Assembly: GCA_022827165.1 (NCBI GenBank)
Contig: JAJDTN010000265.1
Coordinates: 1-9,865, forward strand
Origin: Candidatus Latescibacterota bacterium
GTDB lineage: Bacteria; Latescibacterota; UBA2968; UBA8231
Length of the DNA: 9,865 bases
Direction of reading: 5' to 3'
Translations under genes and position numbers: made by a program
The notes under the pieces: model-generated
Seen by the model: the letters and a program-made list of their open reading frames with translations, nothing else
Database searches by the model: none
What the model was told of the DNA's origin: nothing
Shown here: positions 1 to 7,139 of the stretch, one piece after another
Layout: each line of letters starts with the position of its first letter
Numbering within the stretch: the first letter of the stretch is position 1

Positions 1-1388
1 CAACCGGGACCCGGGCCGGTCAATCGGGGAGAACGGGCGAGGCGGTCCACTCCATGGCAGTGGGGGGTGTTTGGGAAGAGGTCCACCGGCCGCGCCCGCT
101 CCAGGTCGTAGCCGGCGGCGCGCAGGGACGACAGGTCCTCGGCCAGGCTCTCCGCGTTGCAGGAGACATACAGTATCGCCGGCGGACCGAGAGCGACGAT
201 CCCCTCGATCACCTTCCTGTGCAGTCCGGCCCGGGGGGGGTCCGCGATAACCGCCTCGAAGCGCTCCGCCCTCTCCTGGCATAGCTCCGCCAGGGCCTCC
301 TCGGCCGCGACCGCCACGAAGGCGCAGTTGTCGATTCCGTTGCGCTCCGCATTGCGGCGGGCGTCGGCCACCGCCTCGCGCACCTGCTCGACGCCGACGA
401 CGGCGCGGGCCCGGGAGGCCACGTGGAGGCTGATGCCCCCGGTGCCGGCGTAGAGGTCCAGGACCTCCCCGTCGAAGCCGCCGCCGAGGAACTCCCCCAC
501 GATCTCGTAGAGCTGCCCGGCCCCGCGGGTGTTGGTCTGGAAGAAGGACTGCGGGGAGATCTCGAACTCGAGGTCGCCGCAGCGCTCGATGATGCGGCCC
601 CCGCCCTTGATGAGGAAGCTCTCCTCGCCGGCGGCGACCTGGGCCTTGCCGCTGTGGCGGGTGACGACGCAGGTGGTGACCCCATCCCCCACCTGGTCCA
701 GCACCCCCGCCAGCAGCAGGTCCACACCCTCGTTGGGATACTCGCGGACGACGAGGTTGACCATGGTCTGGCCGGTCTCCTTCCCCTCCCGGACGACCAG
801 GAAGCGGAGCAGACCTTCGTGGCTCTTCAGGTCATACACCGGCAGGGCGAGGCGGGTCGCGTGAGTGCGGAAGGCGTCCACGATGCCGTTGGAAGCCTCC
901 GACTGGAGGTAGCAGGCCTCGAGGTCGAAGATCCGGTTGAAGCGTTCGCGCACGTGCAGTCCGAGCCAAGGCTGCCCCTGGCGGCTGCTCCCGAAGGAGA
1001 ACTCCATCTTGTTGCGGTAGTAGAACGGGTCCGGGCTCGGGGCGATGGCCTGCCAGCGGCCGACCTCGAGCTGGCGGCCCTCGAAGGACTGGCGGACCAT
1101 TCGCTCCTTGAGCTGCAGCTGGTCCTCGTATCCGAGGTCCTGCCACCGGCAGCCTCCGCACTGCCCGAAGTGGGTGCACGGCGGGTCGACCCGCGGCGCC
1201 CCCTCCTCGATCAGGTCATCGAGGACACCCTCGAAGCGCCCCTTGCGCTTGCGCTTCAGGTAGACGTCGACCCGGTCTCCCGGAACACTGCGCGGTACGA
1301 GAATCTCCCGACCGTCCCGGACCGCCAGGCCGTCGCCCTTCGCGGTGAGGCCTGCGATCTCGACGATGACGCGTTCCCCCCGTTTCAT
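1..1388 (-). CDS. rlmD: RlmD/RumA-type RNA (uracil-C5)-methyltransferase, 3' end off window
   Basis: The frame is open from an ATG at 1388 to the left edge, giving 462 visible residues and no stop. Residues 1-57 look like a TRAM RNA-binding domain. Cys71, Cys77, Cys80 and Cys159 have the same spacing as the [4Fe-4S] ligands of E. coli RumA. The SAM-binding motif is LDLYAGTGG (311-318 region), followed by SPQSFFQTN upstream, DPPRAGLH at 383-390, and the nucleophile motif SCN with Cys410. Family enzymes methylate C5 of uracil; with TRAM plus Fe-S, 23S rRNA U1939 is the likeliest target, but a tRNA or dual-site activity is possible. The family's C-terminal base, Glu424 in RumA (35 residues after its nucleophile), falls on His445 here. 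The ATG has AGGAG only 2 nt upstream, an unusually short spacing. The gene lies 109 nt after rplQ, so co-transcription is possible. Family assignment is firm; substrate is inferred. Confidence 0.9.
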   Translation of the reverse strand, partial: MKRGERVIVEIAGLTAKGDGLAVRDGREILVPRSVPGDRVDVYLKRKRKGRFEGVLDDLIEEGAPRVDPPCTHFGQCGGCRWQDLGYEDQLQLKERMVRQSFEGRQLEVGRWQAIAPSPDPFYYRNKMEFSFGSSRQGQPWLGLHVRERFNRIFDLEACYLQSEASNGIVDAFRTHATRLALPVYDLKSHEGLLRFLVVREGKETGQTMVNLVVREYPNEGVDLLLAGVLDQVGDGVTTCVVTRHSGKAQVAAGEESFLIKGGGRIIERCGDLEFEISPQSFFQTNTRGAGQLYEIVGEFLGGGFDGEVLDLYAGTGGISLHVASRARAVVGVEQVREAVADARRNAERNGIDNCAFVAVAAEEALAELCQERAERFEAVIADPPRAGLHRKVIEGIVALGPPAILYVSCNAESLAEDLSSLRAAGYDLERARPVDLFPNTPHCHGVDRLARSPRLTGPGPG

Positions 1389-1497
1389 CACTCCTGCACC
1401 GAGGCCCGGGGACAGGGTGAGAACAGAGCGAGGCGAGGTGGAAGGACTTCCCACCCCGCCCGGAGACGTTCGCTGCTGTCCGAGGCTGCCCCTCGTG
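1389..1497 (-). other. rplQ-rlmD intergenic spacer
   Basis: This is the longest non-coding gap in the window, at 109 nt. On the minus strand it contains two weak hairpins: CGAGG/CCTCG with a 5-nt loop just after the rplQ stop, and GGTGG/CCACC with a bulged AA/TT extension. Neither is followed by a T-run, so I see no rho-independent terminator. I also see no convincing -35/-10 pair. Readthrough from the alpha operon or an unrecognised promoter are both possible. Confidence 0.5.
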
Positions 1498-1911
1498 TCA
1501 CTCTTCCTTCTCGCCGGGCTCCTCGGGCTCGACCACGGCGGGACTGTCCGCCCCGGGACGGTCGAGAAGCTCGACGATGCACATCTCGGCGCCATCCCCG
1601 CGGCGGGCGCCGGTCTTGACCAGGCGTGTGTACCCCCCGTGCCGCTCGGCGTAGCGAGGGGCGATCTCGTCGAAGAGCTTGGCCACGATCGACTTGTCCG
1701 GTATGTGACGCAATACGTGGCGCCGGGCGTGGAGATCGCCGCGCTTGGCAAAGGTGATCATGTGCTCCGCGGTGCGCCGCAGGACCTTCCCGCGGGCATC
1801 GGTGGTGCTGACCTGTTCGTGGGTGAAAAGGCTGCTCACCATGTTGGCGATCATCGCCTTCCGGTGGCTCGCCTCCCGCCCGAGCTTGGGTGTTCGCCTG
1901 CGGTGTCGCAT
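1498..1911 (-). CDS. rplQ: 50S ribosomal protein L17
   Basis: The 137-residue product opens with MRHRRRTPKLGREASHRKAM, the diagnostic L17 start, followed by MVSSLFTHEQVSTTDARGK and a basic RNA-binding core. L17 binds 23S rRNA near the exit tunnel. The ATG at 1911 is chosen over an upstream in-frame start because it matches the family N-terminus and lies 4 nt after the rpoA stop, with GAGGAG in the rpoA tail as a ribosome binding site. The core ends near residue 117 with VELLD; residues 118-137 form a Pro/Glu-rich acidic tail (EPEEPGEKEE), making it somewhat longer than E. coli L17 (127 aa). This is the last gene of the alpha set, as in most bacteria, and is probably translationally coupled to rpoA. 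Confidence 0.97.
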   Translation of the reverse strand: MRHRRRTPKLGREASHRKAMIANMVSSLFTHEQVSTTDARGKVLRRTAEHMITFAKRGDLHARRHVLRHIPDKSIVAKLFDEIAPRYAERHGGYTRLVKTGARRGDGAEMCIVELLDRPGADSPAVVEPEEPGEKEE

Positions 1912-1915
1912 CTCT

Positions 1916-2929
1916 TCAGTACTCCTCGGCCAGAGAGGCCGGCTCCTCCTCGATCTCGACATCCTCGTACTTGCTCACATCCAGTCCCCAGGAGAGGTCC
2001 ATGGAGTCGAGGATCTCGCCCAACTCGTTCAGGGACTTGCGGCCGAAATTCCGGTACTTGAGCATCTCGGCTTCGCTCTTGGAGACGAGTTCTCCGAGGG
2101 TGGAGATACCCGCCGCGCGCAGGCAGTTGGCCGATCGCACGGACAACTCCAGCTCGTCCACCTGAGTGGCCAGCAGCCTGGCGATGCGCTTGGTCTCCTC
2201 GTCGACCTCCTTCTCGTGCCCGGCGCCGGTGGGCTCTTCCTCGAAGTTGGCGATCAGGCTGAGATGCTCGATCAGGATGCGAGCCGCCTGGGCCACGGCG
2301 TCGTCTGGGCCCATGGAGCCGTCCGTCCAGACCTCCAGCAAGAGACGGTCGTAGTCGGTGCGCCGGCCGACGCGGGCGTTCTCGATGTCGTAGTTGACCT
2401 TCAGCACCGGCGAGTAGTTGGTGTCCAGGGGGATCGTACCGATGGGCTGTTCGGCGGTCCGATTCTCCTCGGCGAAGACGTAGCCCCGGCCCTTGCCGAT
2501 GGTGATCTCCAGGTTGAGGGTGACACCCTTGCCGAGAGTGGCGATGTGGAGATCGGGGTTCATGATCTCCACGCTGGAATCGACGGCCAGATCCCTGGCA
2601 GTGAGTTCGCCGCCCTTGGCTTCCACACGCAGGGTGCGGTCCTCCTCTCCGTGATACCGGATGGCCACCTCCTTGAGGTTCAGCACGATCTCGGGAACGT
2701 CCTCGCGGACGCCCGTGACGACCGAAAACTCGTGCTGCACGCCGTCGATGCTCACGGACTTGATCGCTGCGCCCTGGATCTGGGAAACCAGAACCCGACG
2801 CAGTCCGTGTCCGACGGTGACCCCGAATCCGCGCTCCAGCGGCTGGAAGGTGAACTTCCCGTAGGTGCTGGTGAGGCTGTCCCGATCGATTTCGAGAAGC
2901 CTCGGCATCTGGATGCCTTCGAGAGCCAT
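1916..2929 (-). CDS. rpoA: DNA-directed RNA polymerase subunit alpha
   Basis: The 337-residue product has the full two-domain alpha structure. The N-terminal dimerisation/assembly domain contains PLERGFGVTVG, LRRVLVS, SIDGVQHEFS, VREDVP and EIVLNLKEV. A linker near 235-250 leads to the C-terminal DNA- and activator-binding domain with LELSVRSANCL; its Arg falls at residue 265, the same number as the key DNA-contact Arg of E. coli. Arg45, needed for contact with beta in E. coli, is also kept. The usual GNALRR motif reads GHGLRR here (His41-Gly42). The last about 17 residues form an acidic tail (EDVEIEEEPASLAEEY). The ATG at 2929 was chosen because MALEGIQMPR fits family N-termini; the ATG at 2908 (MPRLLE) is an alternative. 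AAGGGA lies about 12 nt upstream of 2929. It sits 34 nt after rpsD and 4 nt before rplQ. Confidence 0.98.
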   Translation of the reverse strand: MALEGIQMPRLLEIDRDSLTSTYGKFTFQPLERGFGVTVGHGLRRVLVSQIQGAAIKSVSIDGVQHEFSVVTGVREDVPEIVLNLKEVAIRYHGEEDRTLRVEAKGGELTARDLAVDSSVEIMNPDLHIATLGKGVTLNLEITIGKGRGYVFAEENRTAEQPIGTIPLDTNYSPVLKVNYDIENARVGRRTDYDRLLLEVWTDGSMGPDDAVAQAARILIEHLSLIANFEEEPTGAGHEKEVDEETKRIARLLATQVDELELSVRSANCLRAAGISTLGELVSKSEAEMLKYRNFGRKSLNELGEILDSMDLSWGLDVSKYEDVEIEEEPASLAEEY

Positions 2930-2963
2930 GTGCTTCGCTATCCCTTGTGAAAGTCCTCGTTGC

Positions 2964-3590
2964 CTACACGCGGCTGTAGAACTCGATGACGAGTTGCTCT
3001 TCCGCCGGCGTCGGTATGTCCTCCCGGTTGCAGCGCTCCACCACGGTGCCCGTGAGGTTGGCCTTGTCCACCGACAGCCACGGCACGAGCTCACGGGAGC
3101 GGCGGAGGGACTCGTGGATGATCTCCAGCTTCCTGCTGCCCTCGACTACGGCCACCACGTCGCCCGGGGAGGTGAGGTACGACGGGATATTGACCCGGCG
3201 GCCGTTGACGGTGAAGTGGTTGTGACGCACCAGTTGCCTGGCCGCCTTCCGCGACGGCGCCAGCCCCAGGCGGTAGACGATGCTGTCGAGGCGGCTCTCG
3301 AGCAGGCGCAGGAGGTTGTCGCCGCTCACTCCGGGGACCCGCGTCGACTCGCGGTAGTACTTGCGGAACTGCCCCTCCCGCACCCCGTAGATCCGCGCCA
3401 GCTTCTGCTTGGCTCGCAACTGAACGCTGTACTCCGACTGCTTGCGCCGCATACCCTGGCCGTGCTGTCCGGGGCCGTAGCTGCGGCGCTCGAAGGCGCA
3501 CTTCTCGAGGGTGCACCTCTCGCCCTTGAGGAACAGCTTGGCTCCCTCCCGCCGGCAGAGCCTGCAGTTGGGTCCGGTGTACCTGCTCAT
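2964..3590 (-). CDS. rpsD: 30S ribosomal protein S4, zinc-binding form
   Basis: This 208-residue S4 is close to the E. coli length of 206. The N-terminus keeps Cys9, Cys12, Cys26 and Cys31, the arrangement that binds zinc in Thermus S4. SYGPGQHGQ follows near 37-45, and the S4 RNA-binding domain covers roughly 93-155 (LLRLLESRLDSIVYRLG, ARQLVRHNHFTVNG). The C-terminus IEFYSR is typical. S4 is a primary assembly protein that binds 16S rRNA at the five-way junction; in E. coli it also represses the alpha operon by binding near rpsM. The ATG at 3590 has a strong GGGAGGT site 8 nt upstream. It lies 21 nt after rpsK. Confidence 0.98.
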   Translation of the reverse strand: MSRYTGPNCRLCRREGAKLFLKGERCTLEKCAFERRSYGPGQHGQGMRRKQSEYSVQLRAKQKLARIYGVREGQFRKYYRESTRVPGVSGDNLLRLLESRLDSIVYRLGLAPSRKAARQLVRHNHFTVNGRRVNIPSYLTSPGDVVAVVEGSRKLEIIHESLRRSRELVPWLSVDKANLTGTVVERCNREDIPTPAEEQLVIEFYSRV

Positions 3591-3611
3591 TCTCGTCGAC
3601 CTCCCTCGGCC

Positions 3612-4004
3612 TCAGACACGGCGCCGCTTCGGGGGGCGGCAACCGTTGTGGGGGACGGGTGTCTTGTCGCGGATGGCGGCGATCTCGAGCCCCGCGTTCT
3701 GCAGGGAGCGGATGGCCGAATCACGGCCCACACCCGGCCCCTTCACCCATACCTCGACCCGGCGCAGTCCCATGTTGACCGCCTCCTGGGCGGCGCGCTC
3801 CGCGGCCAGCTGGCCGGCGAAGGGCGTCGACTTGCGGCTGCCGCCGATGCCGACCTTGCCCGGCGTGGCCCAGGAGATCACGTTGCCCTCCACATCGGTG
3901 AGGGTGACGATGGTGTTGTTGAAAGTGGAAAGGATGTGGGCGATGCCCAGAGCCTCCACCTTCCTCGACTTCTTGCGGCGGCGACGGCCTCTTTCGGGTG
4001 GCAA
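3612..4004 (-). CDS. rpsK: 30S ribosomal protein S11, TTG start
   Basis: The 130-residue product matches S11: a basic N-terminal tail ([12 protein letters not shown]), [33 protein letters not shown] and the C-terminal [12 protein letters not shown]. The Asn120-Gly121 pair is at the site where an isoaspartate is reported in E. coli S11. S11 sits on the 30S platform and contacts 16S rRNA near the mRNA exit. The start appears to be TTG at 4004, because an in-frame TGA lies just two codons upstream and the next candidate start (GTG at codon 16) would delete the basic tail. AGAGGA is 10 nt upstream. A small inverted repeat overlaps this start region (4004-4043). The gene follows rpsM by 44 nt, the longest spacing within rplN-rplQ. 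Confidence 0.96.
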   Translation of the reverse strand: MPPERGRRRRKKSRKVEALGIAHILSTFNNTIVTLTDVEGNVISWATPGKVGIGGSRKSTPFAGQLAAERAAQEAVNMGLRRVEVWVKGPGVGRDSAIRSLQNAGLEIAAIRDKTPVPHNGCRPPKRRRV

Positions 4005-4043
4005 TTCGAGTCAATCCTCTGTTGAAGTCAGTCTCTGTCGAAT
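4004..4043 (-). promoter_or_regulatory. inverted repeat around the rpsK initiation site
   Basis: In the rpsM-rpsK gap, ATTCGA (4038-4043, read on the minus strand) can pair with TCGAAT (4004-4009), whose last base is the first base of the TTG start codon. Inside this, TCAA (4022-4025) and TTGA (4011-4014) can form a 4-bp stem with the AGAGGA ribosome binding site in its 7-nt loop. Folding could modulate rpsK initiation. The stems are short and the internal loop is asymmetric, so this is only a candidate. Confidence 0.25.
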
Positions 4044-4048
4044 CCGGC

Positions 4049-4426
4049 TTACTGGGGAGCCTTCTTCTTGCCGGCAATGGCCCGCCTCGGCCCCTTCCTC
4101 GTACGGGCGTTGGTCTGGGTCCGCTGGCCCCTCACGGGCAGGCCCCGGCGGTGGCGGAGACCCCGGTAGCAGCCCAGGTCCATGAGCCGCTTGATGTTCA
4201 TGTTGACCTCGCCCCGCAGGGATCCCTCGACGCGGTACTTGCCCTCGATGATGTTGCGCAACTGCGTGACCTGCTGCTCCGAAAGGGAGCCCACGCGAGT
4301 GTCGGGCGTGACCTGCGACTCCGACAGGATCGCCTCTGCCGAGGAGCGGCCAATGCCGTAGATGTAGGTCAGCCCCACGTCGATGCGCTTGTCCCGTGGG
4401 AGATCGACCCCTGCGATTCGTGCCAT
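4049..4426 (-). CDS. rpsM: 30S ribosomal protein S13
   Basis: The 125-residue product starts [16 protein letters not shown], typical of S13, continues with a helical H2TH region ([14 protein letters not shown]), and carries the signature [21 protein letters not shown] Lys/Arg-rich tail ([14 protein letters not shown]) reaches toward the decoding-site tRNAs in known ribosomes. S13 sits in the 30S head and forms intersubunit bridges with L5 and 23S rRNA; rplE is in the same window. The ATG at 4426 has one of the best ribosome binding sites here, AAGGAGAG with 8 nt spacing. In E. coli this start region is the S4 repression site for the alpha operon; a short hairpin lies just upstream (4447-4465), but I cannot show that it is an S4 target. 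Confidence 0.98.
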   Translation of the reverse strand: MARIAGVDLPRDKRIDVGLTYIYGIGRSSAEAILSESQVTPDTRVGSLSEQQVTQLRNIIEGKYRVEGSLRGEVNMNIKRLMDLGCYRGLRHRRGLPVRGQRTQTNARTRKGPRRAIAGKKKAPQ

Positions 4427-4446
4427 TTCGTGCTCTCTCCTTGTCC

Positions 4447-4465
4447 GCGGGAGCTCGGCCCCCGC
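4447..4465 (-). promoter_or_regulatory. short GC-rich hairpin upstream of rpsM
   Basis: On the minus strand GCGGGGG and CTCCCGC can form a 7-bp stem (one G-U pair) around a 5-nt CCGAG loop. It lies 2 nt after the rpmJ stop and 4 nt before the AAGGAGAG site of rpsM. It is not followed by a T-run, so it does not look like a terminator. A role in rpmJ/rpsM uncoupling or S4 autoregulation is inference from position only. Confidence 0.3.
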
Positions 4466-4467
4466 TC

Positions 4468-4584
4468 CTATCCCTGGCGCTGCTTGTGCCGGGGGTTGCG
4501 CTTGCAGATGACGCGCACCACGCCGTGACGGCGGATGATCTTGCAGTCGGGGCAGCGCTTGGACACGGATGCTCGGACCTTCAT
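4468..4584 (-). CDS. rpmJ: 50S ribosomal protein L36, zinc form
   Basis: This 38-residue gene encodes a classic L36: [19 protein letters not shown], then [14 protein letters not shown]. Cys11, Cys14, Cys27 and His33 are the zinc ligands of the C+ form, so this is not the zinc-independent paralogue. L36 binds 23S rRNA in the late-assembling 50S core. The ATG at 4584 has AGGGAG about 6 nt upstream and lies 26 nt after the secY stop. The direct secY-rpmJ junction, without adk, map or infA between, is the E. coli type of order. Confidence 0.98.
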   Translation of the reverse strand: MKVRASVSKRCPDCKIIRRHGVVRVICKRNPRHKQRQG

Positions 4585-4610
4585 GGCAACTCCCTGGGTT
4601 CCGCGAGCCG

Positions 4611-5945
4611 TCAGCGCCGGCCCTGGATGCGCCCCTTCTTCATGAAGCCTTCGTAGTGGCGGGTCATCAGCTGCGACTCGAGCTGCTGCAGCGTGTCGAG
4701 GGAGACGCCCACGATGATGAGCAGTCCCGTGCCGCCGAAGAACTGGGAGTACGAAGGCGTGACGTTGAACTGATCGATGACGAAGAACGGGAAGATGGCC
4801 ACCGCCGCCAGCGCCATCGATCCCGGCAGGGTGATGCGCGTCATGATTCGGTCGATGTAGTCGGCCGTTCGCTTGCCGGGCCGAACGCCGGGGATGAACC
4901 CCCCATGGCGCTTCATGTTGTCCGCCAGTTGCTGCGGGTCCATGACGATGGCGGTGTAGAAGTAGGTGAAGAACACGATCATGGTGCCGTACACGATCCA
5001 GTAGAACACGGAGCTCGTCGTGAAGTAGACCCCCAGGCTCGCCATGAACTCGCTGGCGGGAAAGAACTGGGTCACCGTCCCCGGGAGGAACATGATCGAC
5101 TGGGCGAAGATGATGGGAATCACGCCGGCGGCATTGATGCGCAGCGGTATGTGCGTCGTTTGCCCGCCGTACACCCTGCGGCCCACCACCCGCTTGGCGT
5201 ACTGCACGGGGATGCGCCGCTGGCCCTGGGTGAGAAGGACGACGGCAGCCACGACGGCGACGATGAGGGCCAGGAGGAAGATCTCCTCGATGAGGCTCTT
5301 CGTCGATCCGCGGTTCAACAGGTAGTGGCGCCACTCGTCCTTCACGGCGAAGGGCAGCTCGGCGATGATGCCGACGAAGATGATCAGGGAGATGCCGTTG
5401 CCGATGCCGCGCTCCGTTATCTGCTCCCCCAGCCACATGATGAAGATCGTGCCCGTGGTGATGGTGATCATCGTGAGCAGCCGGAAGCCCCAGCCCTCGT
5501 CGATGACCGCCGGCACGCCGGAGGAGGGACCGCGGATGTTCTCCAGGAAATAGCTCACCCCGAGAGACTGGGCGCCCGCGAGGAGGACGGTGCCGTAGCG
5601 GGTGTACTGATTGATCTTCTTGCGCCCCTCCTCGCCCTCCCGCTGAAGCTTCTGGAAGAAGGGGACGACGGCGCCCATCAGCTGCAGGATGATGGAAGCG
5701 CTGATATAGGGCATGATGCCCAGGGCGAAGACCGTGGCCCGCGTGAAGGCGCCGCCCACGAACATGTCGTAGAGCCCGAAGAGGGTGCCTCCGGCGCCGG
5801 CGAAGTACTCCTGCAGCACGGATTCGCGGATCCCCGGAACGGTGATCTGACCGCCGATGCGATAGACGATCAGAATGCCGATGGTGAAGAGGATCTTGCG
5901 CCGAAGATCGGGGATCTTGAAGCAGTTTTTGAAGCTCTGGAGCAC
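4611..5945 (-). CDS. secY: Sec translocon channel subunit SecY
   Basis: The 444-residue integral membrane protein matches the E. coli length (443). About ten hydrophobic segments are visible, starting with [16 protein letters not shown] (around 18-33), as expected for the protein-conducting channel. Family signatures include [39 protein letters not shown] and the cytoplasmic loop motif [13 protein letters not shown], which lies where SecA and ribosomes bind. The basic cytoplasmic end is [11 protein letters not shown]. SecY works with SecE and SecG, encoded elsewhere. The start is GTG at 5945, chosen because [15 protein letters not shown] fits SecY N-termini; GGAGAGGTG in the end of rplO serves as a likely ribosome binding site. 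Only 7 nt separate it from rplO, suggesting coupling. Confidence 0.98.
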   Translation of the reverse strand: MLQSFKNCFKIPDLRRKILFTIGILIVYRIGGQITVPGIRESVLQEYFAGAGGTLFGLYDMFVGGAFTRATVFALGIMPYISASIILQLMGAVVPFFQKLQREGEEGRKKINQYTRYGTVLLAGAQSLGVSYFLENIRGPSSGVPAVIDEGWGFRLLTMITITTGTIFIMWLGEQITERGIGNGISLIIFVGIIAELPFAVKDEWRHYLLNRGSTKSLIEEIFLLALIVAVVAAVVLLTQGQRRIPVQYAKRVVGRRVYGGQTTHIPLRINAAGVIPIIFAQSIMFLPGTVTQFFPASEFMASLGVYFTTSSVFYWIVYGTMIVFFTYFYTAIVMDPQQLADNMKRHGGFIPGVRPGKRTADYIDRIMTRITLPGSMALAAVAIFPFFVIDQFNVTPSYSQFFGGTGLLIIVGVSLDTLQQLESQLMTRHYEGFMKKGRIQGRR

Positions 5946-5952
5946 GCCGGAC

Positions 5953-6417
5953 TCAGCCCACCTCTCCGGCCAGGACCTCGAAGGAACCTCCGGCCGATTC
6001 GATCTTCTCCCGAGCAGCGCGGGAGGCGGCGTGGGCTTGCAGGGCGAGTTGATTCGTCAACTCGCCGTCGCCCAGGATCTTGACTCGTTCGCTCGACTTG
6101 CGGATCAGCCCCGCCCGCGCCAACTCTGCGGGCCCGACTTCCCCGGAGAGGCCCGCCCCCTGGATGGCGCCGACGTTGACGATCTGGTACTCGACCCGGA
6201 ATCTCCGGTTCGAGAAGCCGGTCTTCGGCAGACGGCGGTGCAGGGGCATCTGCCCGCCCTCGAAGCCGGTGCGGCGGCCCCGGCGGGCGCCGGACCGGGC
6301 GCGCTGGCCCTTGTGCCCGCGCCCGGCGGTCTTGCCCTTGCCGGAGCCAGGGCCCTGCCCCTTGCGGGTGCTCGCCCGGCGTGAGCCGGGGGTGGGGCGT
6401 AGTTCTCCGAGTCGCAT
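5953..6417 (-). CDS. rplO: 50S ribosomal protein L15
   Basis: The 154-residue product (E. coli 144) opens MRLGELRPTPGSRRASTRKG, followed by the long Gly/Arg/Lys-rich extension GSGKGKTAGRGHKGQ that threads into 23S rRNA. FEGGQMPLHRRLPKTGF near 52-68 is diagnostic, and the globular C-terminal half contains VNVGAI and VKILGDGELT. L15 is a late 50S assembly protein. The ATG at 6417 follows the rpmD stop by 12 nt and has AGGGAG 8 nt upstream, formed partly by the rpmD stop codon TAG. Confidence 0.98.
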   Translation of the reverse strand: MRLGELRPTPGSRRASTRKGQGPGSGKGKTAGRGHKGQRARSGARRGRRTGFEGGQMPLHRRLPKTGFSNRRFRVEYQIVNVGAIQGAGLSGEVGPAELARAGLIRKSSERVKILGDGELTNQLALQAHAASRAAREKIESAGGSFEVLAGEVG

Positions 6418-6429
6418 GGTCGCCGCTCC

Positions 6430-6615
6430 CTATGGGCCTTCCTGTTCCACCACCTCGACGAGGTGCACCACCTTCGCGATCATGCCGCGGATCTGCGGAG
6501 TGTCCTCGTGGACGACAACCTGATGCAGCCGCCGGATGCCGAGGGCCCGGATCGTGAACTGCTGCTTGCGGGAACGACCGATGGCGCTCCGCCGCTGTGT
6601 GATGGCGAGCTTCAC
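6430..6615 (-). CDS. rpmD: 50S ribosomal protein L30
   Basis: The 61-residue product matches the short bacterial L30: [37 protein letters not shown] and [11 protein letters not shown]30 binds 23S rRNA on the 50S subunit. The start is GTG at 6615, which overlaps the rpsE stop in a four-base GTGA, so translation is probably coupled to rpsE by re-initiation. Its place between rpsE and rplO is the conserved spc order. Confidence 0.97.
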   Translation of the reverse strand: MKLAITQRRSAIGRSRKQQFTIRALGIRRLHQVVVHEDTPQIRGMIAKVVHLVEVVEQEGP

Positions 6616-7118
6616 CTCAGGCTCTCCACGGGCACCCCGCGAAGGCGGGCCACCTCTTCGGCATTGCGCAGGTGGCGCAAGCCGTCGAGGGTGGCCTTGA
6701 TGGTATTGTGCGAGTTGTCGGACCCCAGGGACTTGGTGAGGATGTCGTTGATCCCCGCCAGGTCGAGGACGATGCGGACGCCGCCGCTGGCGATGACCCC
6801 GGTGCCCGGAGAGGCCGGCTTCAGCAGGACCCGTGCGGCACCGAATCGACCGATGATCTCGTGGGGGATCGTGCCCGAGGCTACGGGGATCTCGAGGATC
6901 TCCTTCTTCGCCTCCTCCGTGGCCTTGCGGATCGCCTCGGCCACCTCCCCCGCCTTGCCCGAACCCACGCCCACATGTCCGGCGCGGTCCCCGGCCACCA
7001 CCATGGCGGTGAAGGAGAAGTTCCTGCCTCCCTTGCGAACATGGGATACGCGCCGCACGCTGTTCTGAACAACGACTTCGGTCAATTCGAGATTGCTCGC
7101 GTCGATTCGGGATGCCAT
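6612..7118 (-). CDS. rpsE: 30S ribosomal protein S5
   Basis: The 168-residue product equals the family length (E. coli 167). The N-terminal double-stranded-RNA-binding-like domain (about 12-77) has [18 protein letters not shown] and [18 protein letters not shown]; the C-terminal domain has [20 protein letters not shown] and TLDGL. S5 acts in mRNA unwinding and decoding fidelity. The Lys-Gly-Gly-Arg loop, where spectinomycin-resistance changes occur in E. coli, is intact, so no such change is apparent. The ATG at 7118 is 21 nt after rplR with a GAGAGAGAG purine run directly upstream. Its TGA overlaps the rpmD start. Confidence 0.98.
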   Translation of the reverse strand: MASRIDASNLELTEVVVQNSVRRVSHVRKGGRNFSFTAMVVAGDRAGHVGVGSGKAGEVAEAIRKATEEAKKEILEIPVASGTIPHEIIGRFGAARVLLKPASPGTGVIASGGVRIVLDLAGINDILTKSLGSDNSHNTIKATLDGLRHLRNAEEVARLRGVPVESLR

Positions 7119-7139
7119 TCTCTCTCTCGATTCAGTCGC

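Noticed and set aside
1389..1497. Rho-independent terminator after rplQ
   Set aside because: Two short stems are present on the minus strand but both are weak and neither is followed by a T-run.
1916..3094. An RpoA start 55 codons upstream of 2929
   Set aside because: The extra residues are Ser/Arg-rich, overlap the end of rpsD in another frame and do not match any alpha N-terminus.
423..4025. Long plus-strand open frames (423-1619, 1745-2950, 2865-4025)
   Set aside because: They lie antisense to the methyltransferase, L17, RpoA, S4 and S11 genes, which have clear family motifs. The plus-strand translations are compositionally biased and have no recognisable domains.
4569..6083. A 504-codon open frame on the plus strand opposite secY
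   Set aside because: It is a high-GC antisense shadow: its Asp/Glu/His/Gly-rich low-complexity translation matches no family, while the minus strand encodes an unmistakable SecY.
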